Shown here one piece after another: positions 1-10,734 of a DNA stretch of 64,000 bases. The notes under the pieces were generated by a model. The model made no database searches. It was given only the letters and a program-made list of their open reading frames with translations, and was not told where the DNA came from. Origin of the DNA: Phycomyces nitens. Lineage: Eukaryota; Mucoromycota; Mucoromycetes; Mucorales; Phycomycetaceae. The position numbers and the translations under genes were made by a program. The stretch covers positions 3,993,501 to 4,057,500 of the forward strand of contig JAHRBC010000004.1 in the NCBI GenBank assembly GCA_022702545.1, given 5' to 3'. How positions within the stretch are numbered: the stretch's first letter is position 1; each line of letters starts with the position of its first letter.

Positions 1-667
1 AAAGCAGGTCACTGACTAAATAAATTAACCAGAATACTACTAGTCAAAGTCAATACACAAAAAAAAGCATGGAAGTGTGCGTCATCTACTTCTTCTCTGC
101 CAGACAGAAACCAAAAAAACAGGAAAGAAATATAAAAAGCAATCCATGTTTGACACCATTTGTACAGCAGTAATATTTCTGATATTTTGGTAATATGAAG
201 ACTAGAGCTGAAACGACTGCGACCAGTTTATTCGAGGTGTAGTATTGAACTCTTGTCGGCAAGATTTATACAATATGTATTGGTTTAATTTAGAGTCTTT
301 TACTGATTCTAAGCATATGGTTATGTTGGCAACTATATTTGATTAATTTCCAGGTTCAGAGACATTATTTATTTAACAGCGCCTGCTCCAAAACAAGGGT
401 TCAAAAAGTGATTCCAACATGTAGATTGTGATGGGCAAGGTAAAAGAAGTAATTGACAACTCCAATATATCACAATGAGTAGTGCGCAATCTTGTGACTT
501 CCTTGGTTGTCAGTTTACTTTTGCCGTAGTTGAAGTGGAGCGGAGTGACAGTCCTCTACGTCATCTCTTTGTTTTTGAAAAATGGAAACTTTTTATTGCC
601 CTCCCTCCACCCCCCCCTCCACTCTTTGTATTTTATTTCTTAATAAAACGCCTGTTCTGTACATACA
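1..667. other. Upstream region of TOM22
   Basis: AT-rich DNA with no convincing gene. A pyrimidine-rich tract at about 597-625 (runs of C and CT) lies just before the TOM22 start and looks like a fungal core-promoter or transcription-start region. The open frame at 475-705 overlaps this tract and the TOM22 start and has no recognisable product. Confidence 0.5.
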
Positions 668-1151
668 ATGGTGAAGCTCGAAGAAGTATCTACCGATCAC
701 ATTGATGATTCTATCAGTGACAACGACCAATACTCTGATTACTCTGACGACGAAGACGACTTTGACGTTGACGAGGACGAATCCTTGTTGGACCGTATTG
801 CCGCCTTGAAGGAAATCATTCCTCTCAAGCATCGCCAGCGCATGTCCTCGAGTGTTTCTGCAGTAACCTCGTGGGGAAAGACTGGCGCCACCTTTGTTGG
901 AAAGAGTGCCTGGGTCCTTACAACCTCTATGCTCCTCCTTGTGCTGCCATTGGCACTCGAAATCGAGAAGGAGCAGGCTCTTGTGGCCTATGAAAAGGAG
1001 GCAATGCAGCAGCAGGGTACTCAACAGGTAAGACAGAATTACTCTTCTTCAGGCCATTTACATCCCGGATCAGATGTTGAACTCTGGCATGTACCAACCT
1101 GGCCAGCCTCAAGCACAGTCACAAAAGGGTCTCACTCCTCCCGGCTTCTAA
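668..1151 (+). CDS. TOM22: Mitochondrial import receptor subunit TOM22
   Basis: Two exons, 668-1027 and 1074-1151, giving 145 residues, the usual size for fungal Tom22. Tom22 is the central receptor and organiser of the outer-membrane TOM complex and passes precursor proteins to the Tom40 pore. Visible features: a strongly acidic cytosolic domain (residues 11-40, rich in D and E), the conserved stretch LLDRIAALKEIIP (about 40-52), and one membrane segment (about 81-99) followed by a short intermembrane-space tail ending in PPGF. The 46-base intron has donor GTAAGA and acceptor GATCAG. An earlier AG at 1051-1052 would leave a 25-base intron and is less likely. The frame is phase 0 across the junction. 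The identification rests on the acidic N-terminus, the LLDRI motif and the tail-anchor layout. Confidence 0.88.
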
Positions 1152-1460
1152 GAAATGAAGCAAAGAAGAAGAAGAAGAAGAATAATTATAATGTTTTTCC
1201 TGTTCTGGGTTCTTGTACATGCAGTCCGTTTCCTTCTATTTTATTTCTATTATTATTAAAAAAGCGTTCTTATCTTGGAGTATTACAAAAAAAGAAAAGA
1301 TAAACCGGCCTGAAGATATGTCTGGGAAAACCAGCCCAAAAATTACTACTTGACAAAAAAAAAGCACGACAAAGGCGCAAGGGTATACATATTACTTTTT
1401 TCTGGTTTTAATTACTACTATCAACAATGGTGAAATCGACTGGTGTCGTCTGGACGTGAT
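1152..1460. other. Convergent intergenic region
   Basis: Shared 3' region between TOM22 (+) and the unknown minus-strand gene. It is A-rich, and nothing codes here. An ATG at 1427 on the + strand opens a frame that stops after ten codons. Confidence 0.5.
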
Positions 1461-2165
1461 TTATTCCCGTAACCGACTTGGACGATCTGCCACAAAGGCG
1501 TCTTTGCGTTTTGCAAGAGAATGTCTGGGACGCAGTGGACAGACGATCTTTTGGGCTCTCATCATGTTGATTTCGATTACCAGCATACAAAGATGCCTGC
1601 TATTAGTCCGGGTGTCGCGTATGTGTATGTTTTGGCCAGAATTATCTAGTATGTGTTTTGAGCTGGCTCTGGCCAATTGCTTTGGTTTTGGAAGAGGGGA
1701 TTTTGAGATGAGCGAAATGGGTAGTGAGGATGAAATGGGTATTGATGGCTGTGGTTGGGGAGTGTTTGATTGGATGTGATGCTGGAGGATTTCGGACAGA
1801 CTTAGGCTAGAAAGACTGTAGAAAGAGTCGGTGGGACTCCGGGTGCGGAGAGACGATTGACAGAGACCCGAGGCTTGAGTGTCAATTTCAGAGTGTGGGC
1901 TGTGGGTGCCTAAATGGCTACAGCTAATAGGGACACTTGGGGAATATGCCACGTCAATCGGTACCAAAGTAGTGCATGGATTTTGGCGAGGCATAAAACC
2001 TAGTGGGGAGCTGTTGGTGGGTTTAAAGCCGAGTAGTCTGAGGACCGAGTTGAATAGAGAGGGTGAGTTGAGGTTGGCAAAGAAAGGGTAAGGTGCAGCG
2101 GGCCTTGTGGGCGTCGATGTCTTTGGAGATACTAGGATGTCTACATGGACGACTGGGAGCAACAT
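1461..2165 (-). CDS. Hypothetical Ser/Pro-rich protein
   Basis: Single-exon frame of 234 residues from the ATG at 2165. I do not recognise the family. The middle is rich in Ser and Pro. The last about 40 residues are basic and look ordered (NMMRAQKIVCPLRPR followed by KRKDAFVADR), so a short conserved C-terminal motif is possible. The frame extends upstream only through non-ATG codons. I chose 2165 because a TATA-like box sits about 45 bases upstream on this strand and base composition is GC-richer than the flanks. The opposite strand also has an open frame (1456-1779), with no sensible protein. The gene is convergent with TOM22. A chance open frame remains possible. Confidence 0.45.
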   Translation of the reverse strand: MLLPVVHVDILVSPKTSTPTRPAAPYPFFANLNSPSLFNSVLRLLGFKPTNSSPLGFMPRQNPCTTLVPIDVAYSPSVPISCSHLGTHSPHSEIDTQASGLCQSSLRTRSPTDSFYSLSSLSLSEILQHHIQSNTPQPQPSIPISSSLPISLISKSPLPKPKQLARASSKHILDNSGQNIHIRDTRTNSRHLCMLVIEINMMRAQKIVCPLRPRHSLAKRKDAFVADRPSRLRE

Positions 2166-2207
2166 TAGGATAAAAGAAGTTGGGGATAATATTCTGGGCA
2201 AGAGTGC

Positions 2208-2215
2208 TTATATAG
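2208..2215 (-). promoter_or_regulatory. TATA-like box for the 1461-2165 gene
   Basis: The minus strand reads GGCTATATAAGC here, about 45 bases before the proposed ATG. Position and sequence fit a fungal TATA box. This is the main support for that gene. Confidence 0.35.
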
Positions 2216-3237
2216 CCATTGAAACAAGATAGATTGAGGCTCACATGTCAAACACAATGCCATCTCTCCGCTCGATTAGCTTTCTGTCTAAACGAATGGA
2301 AGCAATGGTGTCCTAAACAAGCTATCGGGTGTCCATGACTGATTATGTATGGCCGGCTTGGGTACATGACATGCCGTCCATCTGCGAGGTCCTGAGGGAG
2401 GGGTGTCAGCAGATTGGATCTGTATATTTTTGGTGTGCTTTGAATGGTACCATTTTCTGCTTAGTTTGTACTTTGGAGTTGATTGCAAGCTTGGTCGGTT
2501 TCCTTTCTTTATAAAAGGCCTCAATTCCATCAATACCAAGAATCCTGAAACCTCCTTTTGTTCCCCTAGCAACCCTTTTTTGAATTGATAAAGGCAAAAT
2601 GTTCTCAAGTAAAGTAGATAGCCCACAGTCATCCTGACTCACCCAATTATTTTTGGTGATTTTGTATAAATAGACTGCAATGACGAATAACCACTCATCT
2701 TGTCTGTGCTTTCCAGTGATTTTGGCTTATCTCTAGTCCTTTATAGGTCATTTCTTACTTTTGTGCCAACTACCAAAAACTCTAATATGGACAAAGCGCC
2801 CCACGTGGTGTATACACGCATGTAACTAGATTGCTACTCAACAGCCAAGTCTGCCAACACTTTCCACATTCTTAATGAATACCTCTGAACCAATCTATGA
2901 AACCATGGTGATAAATTGTGCCCTAGAATTAAATTAAACTTATTTGTAAAATATATATATATATAAAATGATTTGACATTAGCCAATATATATAAATATA
3001 TATATAAAAAACAATAATGTTCTCCATGTAATTTACAGGAATATCTTTATGGAATCCAAGATTTGAAAATAACAGTTACACATTTAGGAATATTGGCTTT
3101 CTCTCTCGGTTTTTTGTTGTTGTTGGGTTCTATATAGAGTGGAGATCACAAAGATAATAATAGTAATAGTAAATAATAAAAAGCACAAGTTGGAGCCAAT
3201 ATGTATATGATATTTGTATACAGAATCGCACCATTGT
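2216..3237. other. Intergenic, AT-rich
   Basis: No supported gene. Short TA-dinucleotide tracts lie at about 2951-2966 and 2989-3006. The small open frames between 2288 and 2642 overlap each other on both strands and resemble no known protein. Confidence 0.5.
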
Positions 3238-4275
3238 TTACAAGGCCCAGATGACGAGGGAAATGACAAGAAGACTAGAGAGTGGTGATAGGAGCAGTGG
3301 GTGAGACCCAGAAGAGAGCGTGAGGCTGTAACTCCCAACTGGCTTGTGCTGCGTTAGATCAGCGACCGAGAGTTGGGTTACATTCATGATCCATTCTAGG
3401 TGCACAACTCCCTTGGCAAAGACATTGTAGACTACTGCAGGGTCACCATTTGGCACAGGGCAGGTGGCTCTACTTGGATTGGGATCATGAGCATTCAGGA
3501 TTCGATTGAGGACACCGACAAGAAAAAAGCGTCCAGGATCCTTTTCATTGGTCCCTATCAATGGACTTCCTATAATAAAAGGGTTGAGGTCTTTTCTGAT
3601 TATAAAATAACTTGCCCCCTTTTTAAACCTACCAGAATCACCGTGGCATAGGCTGGCCTGGCTGGTAGTCAGATAAACATTCTCTTGTATAGATGTAGAG
3701 TATGTCTTGGTAATCGCATTGGCTACAATATCACAATTGGCCTTTTGTAGTGTCTTGGCCTGAGGTTTGTCTAGTCCAATATAGCCCATGCCGATTGTCA
3801 GGAGGGATGATTCCCAGTTTGGATCTGGTTCTGTTGAGCCCCAGAGTGCAATCCGATCCACGTTAGGGCCGGCTAAGATGGGTCTGGTTAGTTGGACAAG
3901 TCCAATATCATAATGCATCGTATGTGAGTCGCGATCATCTTGCGAAGGTAGCGCATTAGGATCAAGTTGGGTGTTGTAGCGAGGATGTGGTACTGCTTTC
4001 AATATTGAAGCATACTTAATATTGCTGGTATTAGGGCTACCATATGCCACGGCATTAACGGTGCGGTCAGGAAGACCACTTGTAAAGTTGCTGATACAGT
4101 GAGCAGCAGTTAGGATCCAAGGAGGATTCAATGATATCAAGGCACCGCCACACATCACTGGCTTGGTGATCATGACAGAAAATGGATATTCGGTCGACTC
4201 GAGAACAGAGATGCCGTTGGCCATGGCAAGAACAGCAGAGCATCTCAGGTAAAAAAAGAACAAGACAAGAGCCAT
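3238..4275 (-). CDS. Secreted trypsin-like (S1) serine protease, probably GPI-anchored
   Basis: Exons 3633-4275 and 3238-3569, 324 residues. The start is the ATG at 4275 (MALVLFFFYL...), which opens a hydrophobic signal peptide; the frame upstream has only a TTG. Chymotrypsin-fold landmarks are all present: CGGALISLN...ILTAAHC with catalytic His59, HYDIGLVQL with Asp123, and CHGDSGSPLIG with Ser214. The 63-base intron (3570-3632, GTAGGT...TATAG) is a multiple of three with no stop, so it can be misread as coding. It falls inside the GDSG motif, directly after the serine codon, and removing it restores GDSGSP. The C-terminus is Ser-rich followed by a hydrophobic tail (SPLSSLLVISLVIWAL), typical of a GPI signal. 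The substrate is unknown; an extracellular or wall-bound endopeptidase is expected. Confidence 0.88.
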   Translation of the reverse strand: MALVLFFFYLRCSAVLAMANGISVLESTEYPFSVMITKPVMCGGALISLNPPWILTAAHCISNFTSGLPDRTVNAVAYGSPNTSNIKYASILKAVPHPRYNTQLDPNALPSQDDRDSHTMHYDIGLVQLTRPILAGPNVDRIALWGSTEPDPNWESSLLTIGMGYIGLDKPQAKTLQKANCDIVANAITKTYSTSIQENVYLTTSQASLCHGDSGRFKKGASYFIIRKDLNPFIIGSPLIGTNEKDPGRFFLVGVLNRILNAHDPNPSRATCPVPNGDPAVVYNVFAKGVVHLEWIMNVTQLSVADLTQHKPVGSYSLTLSSGSHPLLLSPLSSLLVISLVIWAL

Positions 4276-5480
4276 TGAACAAGTATAAAAAGGCAAGAAA
4301 GAGAAAGAGAGAAAAGGAGGGCTAGGGATACAAGTGTCAATCTATTAACACACGCTCACTCATCTCTCTTCCATGTATTTCACTCATTCTCATCTAGTGA
4401 ATAAAATTAGACTTGATGACGCTTTGTTGCACTTTAAGAATCTTGAATGCTTCTTGTGCCATGCTCACTCTTATTTTTGATTGTAAGAGAACAATGTTGA
4501 TAAAAATAAATCAAGAAAAAAAAGGCGGCACAAAGACCTCACCAGGGAATATACCTAGCCCCTTGCACGTCTTGATGGACTCTATTGAACTTTGATACCA
4601 AAAAATCAATAGTACATCTTCGTACCTTTTGAATATATGTAACTCATTAGTACCGTTATATTCTTACGCCGTATTCATTATTTCTGCTTCATGTCTACTT
4701 TTTACCATGAAAAACATGCACAATTGAACTCTCCTTGTTCTCTATGTGCCGAGGAGTGTTGAGGCTCAGGACAAGTAACTAAAGTAAAACTATGAATTGG
4801 ATTCTGTAACAAGAAAAAGGTTTGCAGTTCAAGACAGAATTAGGACTATTGACATTCCATTTCTCCTTCTTTGATCAATTGGTGGTCCAGCATGGTTTCT
4901 CCAAACAAAAACCAATAGATCTTTGTATCGCATAAAAGATTGTTCAATTCATACAAGTATTTTTTTAGTCAGGTTTCAAGTAGGCAAGGTTAATTAACCA
5001 TTCTCAAGCCAATTTTATTATATTTCCAATGATTAAAAATAATAATAATAAATAGAAAGTGAAAGAGAAAGAAGAGAGAAATAAAGAAAACGAATAGATT
5101 GATAGATGTAGTTGGTCTCCTTTTTATTAGAAAGGGAGTCAATACACATAGCAAATAACTAATGGAATGCTCTATACACTATTTATTTCTTATTGGAACC
5201 AATATCTCTTGGCCAGTCTGTTTTCCCCCCCTGCAGACGTTTATTAAATTGTCCCACCGCGTTGCACAACCTCAATTCCACGATACTCTGACAAATTTCA
5301 TCCCCAATACCACCCCTCGCCCTTTCATCCTATTCTAACCATCTACAAGGCTTTGGCGCTTATGTTTATAGAGTATTAAAGGGTCAATGTTATTCTTCTT
5401 GCCTTTTAATAATAAAGAAACACTTGGGTTTATCACGCCACCCGTCACCATAGGGACTGTTGGATATTATCATGTATAAC
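4276..5480. other. Intergenic, AT-rich
   Basis: Promoter side of the protease gene and 3' side of the AASS gene. Purine-rich tracts at about 5036-5095. The 60-codon frame at 4413 has no support. Nothing else is seen. Confidence 0.5.
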
Positions 5481-8400
5481 TTAATTCCATGCACCACTTC
5501 CAGTGGCATCGAGACGGATAGGATGTGATGCCTGAACACTCTCAACAAACTGCACTCCTACATGCTCCAATTGATCCAGGACTGGCAGGTACACATGTGA
5601 AGATGTTGGCCGGAGTACACCTCGTTCAGGAATCTTGTTGTCCAGAACAAGTTCAGTAGTCATCGCCGCCGGTAACCCAACCGTAGTTGCCATGGCAGTA
5701 TGGTGCTCATTGCCATAGTGAACAAGCGTGGATGTCACGGTTTCCTAGATTAATTAATTGTTAGGCAAATGTACTCATATGCACCTTTACGTACCTTTTT
5801 TCCTGATGAGTGCTCTATTCCAAATTCATGATGCATGGCAACCATGTCGCGTTCTCCGGGAAGGTACTGTAATTTATTGGCCAGCAAAACTGAAAATGCA
5901 TCGAGTGGGCTCACATTCTGAGGAAACTGGATATTATTTGTTTGGGAGAGTGCAGACATGGCATCCCAGACATCTTCCACCATAGGATGGTCCTTGGGAA
6001 GACCAAGCTTTTGAACCATGGCGTCCATTCTGTCCTTGGGATGACGAGAATTAAGGATCTGATCAAAGTAACCATCCTATAAAAAGATAATGAGATAAAG
6101 CCATGGTTACCCCCCATTTATCTCATAATATACCCAGCTAGCGCATTTGGACAATTGGCTTGTTTGGTCCAGAAATCCGAGTTTCTTGAATCCATAAAGA
6201 ACATCCGAATATCCCTACATACAAGATATGCTCTAGATAACCTTTATTATTTTTTGGGCACACAATAATATTACCTGATAGCGAAGAGTTCCTCGGAACA
6301 TGGTGTCCATATCGGCCAGATTGCCTAGCCCATAAGTATCCACATAGCTCAAGGAGTCACGGTTGGCTAGACCTTCAAACACAAATCCCTTGTAGGATGT
6401 ACGGACAGCAGGAAAGTGTTGTTTCAGCAATGCTTCGCCAGGAATAGTGAATTTCTATTTAAAAGCCAATATTTATTAATATGTCTATACATAAACCAGC
6501 CTCACCTTTCCGCCTGTCCAATAGGTAGCTGTGTTTCCACTAGCAGTCAGCACACCTCTTGGTGACCAACTAAACTTGTATCCTAGTGGTCCATTTGAGG
6601 CTTCTGGAGCCGGTAATCCACCGCACCAAGAGATAAACGACCGTATCTAATCAATCTAGTTATTCCGGCTGCTCTTTTTTTAAAACAATGCTTAAAATAT
6701 TCCCCATTACCTTTGATCCCTGTCTCTTTGCTTCATCGATAATCTTCATGGCTGACATGTGATCAATTCCAGGATCCAGTCCAACTTCATTCATAATCAA
6801 TACACCAGCCTTCTTTGCCCTACTCAAAGATTAAAAAAAAATACCATGTGTTTACAGCATTTGATTACTTACAAAGAATCTAGTTGTTGCATTTCATCGG
6901 ATACATAGCTTGCAGTTACCATGTGCTTTCTTTCCTCAATACATATCTTTGCTACCTTTGTATGCAAAAAAGCAGGGACAAAGCTAATGATAACAGTAAA
7001 TGTTCAATCACTAATCTCCATTCAGACTTGACACCTTACCTTACTACGACATCTGCCTTTGACACCAAACCAGAAAGCTGCGAGACATTGGAGATGTCCA
7101 AACCAACAGACTCTGCTCGGCTATGGTTACGCACCAAGGCCTTGGCTTCATTTTCCATGTTACTAGCTAATAAATCAATTGTGTTTTAGAATACATACAG
7201 TTGCTCAAGCACATATTGTTTATTGCTTACCAACCACAACACGAACATCTGGTCGTTTCAATAGATGCTCTACAAGAGGTCCTGCTACCATGCCAGAGCC
7301 CAGCAACAATACTGTCTTGAGCTTAACAGTTTCAGCCTTGATTGCCTCGAGACTTTTGCTTTTTAAAGGTAATTTGGCCTCAAGACCTTTGTGTTCCTTG
7401 GTGAGGTGTCCTTTATCAGCAATGGTTGCATTGGCCAAAGTAGCCGATAAATCCGAAAGGTTTACTGCACTTGAAGTTACCTGTAAATATTATTGCAACT
7501 GATTAAGCAAATGCCAACAATACATTGTTTCTATTCCTTACGAGTTCTTTCAAATGAGGATACAACACATTACTAAAGTGCTGGCTGCTCTCAATAGGCA
7601 ACTCTGCTGGTAAGATATCGATACCCATGATTTGCATGCCTGGTTCCTCGGCACTATGAAGACTAGATTTAGCCACTGTTAAGATGGAAATCAACTTACT
7701 TTTCGTGCTCTCTGCCATTGATTGCATCGTAATAAAAGAAACCATTATCGATATTTGTACTGTGAGACAAGGGCTCAAATGCGCCCTTTCAAGGCAAAAC
7801 TTCTTGTCAATTACCCAAGCACTACAACAATGGATCTTCATATGCTTACCTTTACATCACACACAATGTCAGCCAGGGTCATCATCTTGCCTCTTGGAAC
7901 ATGTCCTATCTGCTGTTGAAGCTGCAATTCTTTTAGCTGCGCATTTGTCAACAGACGAGGATAACGCTCATCCCAATAGCCACCCGTGACAACCGTATTA
8001 ACAAATGGAGCTACCTAGGTTACCAAAAACAACAGTTTAGACATCTTGCTTATTATTGAGGCCTCTTTACTTTTTGGTGAAAAACGGACTGATAAGCGCT
8101 AGGGTTTCTAAGATAATCCTCAGGATCTACACAAGGACTTCCGTCTCTGTGTTGGATGTAGTCTGGTATGGCCAAGTGGGTTGCATAAAGCTTGCTGAGA
8201 TTGGGGTCTTTTAAAAGGGATATGATGAGTTGGTATGCACATTAATACATCTAAATGTCGCCTACTTTTATCATTAACCAGTAAAGGAAGATCCTTGGCT
8301 GCAACAAACTCATGAGGAAGCTCCTTAAAGATATCCAATGCGCCATGAGCCACGTTTCCTGCCCCTGTAAATCCGAACACAAGAGGTCCAAAGTCTTTGG

Positions 8401-9248
8401 GCGTTTTTTGATCTTTAATCATTTCTCCCATTGCACCCACAGACTGCCTGGCATCCTGAAGAGACTTGTATCCGTGTGCCATTGCCAGGTACTAACATGC
8501 TGTTAATTTCATTGGCTTGGAATATATGTCTTGGTTAAACATACCATGAATGGTGTACTGTAGCCCATTCCCAGGAATCTGTGGCCCATACCGTGCAAGC
8601 TGTCGACCATGCCAGCGTTTCCGGCAAACTGTCCAAAGGCCACCAGCCTTTTTCCAGTGGAGTCCTTCATCAGCTCATAGTCAATCAACCGAATATCCTA
8701 TTGGGTTTGGTTGTGGAACGATAACCAATCAGCCATTTTTCCTGACAAGTTTCCCACGGTAGGATTGAAAAATATTACCTTTTCAAGGATGTTCTTCAAC
8801 ATTGACATGTTCTTTTGGTTCCCCTTGTGAGAATGCGAGAAGAATAGATACGTCTTTTTTGGCAGCAAGGACTCTTCAGGAACCTCTTTAATCCCGAGAA
8901 TAATGTCTGCAGCCGAAATATCCTCGGTAACAATAGCACCAGCCTGCAAAGGATACAAGGTCAAGTACATGTCTTTTTTTTCTCTTAAATCTCTGCCTTT
9001 ACCTTTTTGTATGATTCATCAGAGAATATGCGCTTTGTGCTTGGCTGGACATAGATACGGCTACCAGTGTCTTTGATCAATTGCTCAACCGTAGTGGGTG
9101 TCAGGGCAGCTCTTCTCTCCCATCTACTCTTGTCTTCTCTTCGCAATCCGACAGACCGAGGGTTGGTCTGGGAGCAATTTGTTTTTAATCCTCGGCGAGA
9201 GTTTGATAATATGCCACGATAGGCCATAGATGCCATGCGAGATACCAT
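5481..9248 (-). CDS. AASS: Bifunctional alpha-aminoadipic semialdehyde synthase (LKR/SDH)
   Basis: Seventeen exons: 9003-9248, 8779-8943, 8545-8697, 8266-8491, 8071-8207, 7850-8014, 7700-7785, 7542-7653, 7231-7480, 7040-7166, 6873-6983, 6711-6819, 6506-6646, 6275-6454, 6134-6214, 5795-6076, 5481-5744; 2835 coding bases, 944 residues (animal AASS is about 926). It condenses lysine with 2-oxoglutarate to saccharopine, then cleaves this to aminoadipate semialdehyde and glutamate. The first 28 residues are basic and Ser-rich like a mitochondrial presequence. The LKR half opens with [19 protein letters not shown] and includes [16 protein letters not shown]. The SDH half has a Rossmann motif GSGMVAG (about 491-497), [22 protein letters not shown] and the saccharopine-dehydrogenase C-terminal domain. 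In exon 7 the first AG giving an open, family-like frame is at 7786-7787; a later AG would break the protein. Dikarya normally carry separate LYS1 and LYS9 enzymes, so the fusion is notable. Confidence 0.93.
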
Positions 9249-10734
9249 ATTTTTTTAAAATATATCCCAAGATATTAAATGAGAATAAGATCAATGGCTG
9301 TATTAAAAAAATAATAGAAACGATTTGTTAAAGAGATTAATAAAAGGCCTTTAAAATCAAGTCTCCCACGATCATGGGGTTTATAGGTCCAGGGGAAACA
9401 CCCTCACACATCCTTTGTCCAACGATCCGTGGGCTGCGTCATAAAAGGACGTCATGAAGATAGGAAAGCTTGGGTTGAAGCTGTCTTATATTTAAGAATA
9501 AAATTCCCAAAACAAGGATCCTGTCAGATAACTAGGAATTGAAGGCTGTTTTGGTGTCATGGCATTCCCAAAAATATCATGTCCAAATTTCATTGTCTAA
9601 ATATAGGAATAAAAAGAAAATCATTGGTCGATAATAATGCAAATCAAAAAAAAAAAAAGAGAGTTGCCATGGTGATAAATAAAAAACAAAAAAACAAGGT
9701 TATCTTTGAGAAATATAAAGACAAGTAGAGTTGACCCAAAAAGAGCAAATAAAGGCTGTGCGTTTTAGGGAATTAGCTTGTAATTTTAATGTCTTTGGCC
9801 ATAAGTATATAAACAATGGCTATATAACCTATAAAAATACATTAACAGATTATGAGACAAATTGGCTTTTAGAAATGTTGTTCGTCAGATTAGAATATTC
9901 CTAGGGACAATTATTATTCGTTTTTATGGTCTGGCCAAAAAGACTGGTATATGTTTAAATGTCTATAGCTGTCAATTGCTAAACGCAGCAACCTTGGATG
10001 TCCAATAAGCATTAAACCCCAATAGCAATATATATATTTATAATGGCATGTTGATAATGATTACACCACAATTATTTAATAATGGCTCTAAAAATGAATA
10101 TCAAGGCTCATTATAAAAGAGATAAAAATAACAATTCACATTTATAGAGTGCGGCTTTTAATCATTGATATACTCCATGATTGTGTAAAATAATCCCTCT
10201 AAACAAGCCAATATCTTGTTTCAATGATTCCGAGTACATTTCTTACTAGTCGTCTTTTGTATTATGAGATATTTCAAGTTTTATAAAAATGAAAGAGTCT
10301 CTAGTCAAATGAAAATAAAGACTTGAAGTGATTCCAAAACAAAAATGACATTAGAGATGGAATGCAATGAACAACAGGAAGGCTCAGAATACCTGGATTC
10401 TCGGAATTTCAAAGGGCTATAAAACGTGTGGCCGGAACGTGGCAGGCTTCATTTCAAGCTTTCATTCTTGTTCTCACTTGATAATTCTACTTGTTCCCTT
10501 TCGCTTATTTCCTCGTCTGATTCATTCTCTTTCAAGTGTAAGGACCACCCATCCATCCCCTTGACCACATTCTAACCTGGTCAACCAACCTTAGAGAAAG
10601 AGACCGAATCCTCAAGGAAGTCCACAAGAGCTCGTAGCACTGGCCAAGACAATCGTCCTTCTCCTTTACGCATCAGACTCCCTTCTTTCAAAACCAAAAA
10701 GTCTTTTTAAAATACACTTGATATTGTGCAAGCC
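9249..10734. other. Divergent promoter region between AASS and antizyme
   Basis: About 1.5 kb, extremely AT-rich up to 10360. The last 300 bases are a GC-richer, pyrimidine-rich leader of the antizyme transcript. I see no upstream ATG between the TATA box and the antizyme start. No other gene is supported. Confidence 0.55.
10419..10425 (+). promoter_or_regulatory. TATA box of the antizyme gene
   Basis: TATAAAA in the context GGGCTATAAAACG, about 310 bases before the ATG. It predicts an unusually long leader of about 280 bases, as is common for genes under translational control. Confidence 0.5.

Noticed and set aside
593..1024. 143-codon frame antisense to TOM22
   Set aside because: Lies fully over the TOM22 coding exon; low-complexity product with no motif.
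1427..1779. Possible second TOM22-like small membrane protein on the plus strand
   Set aside because: A short hydrophobic stretch and an ATGGTGAA start look similar, but the ATG frame stops after ten codons and no splice pair restores it.
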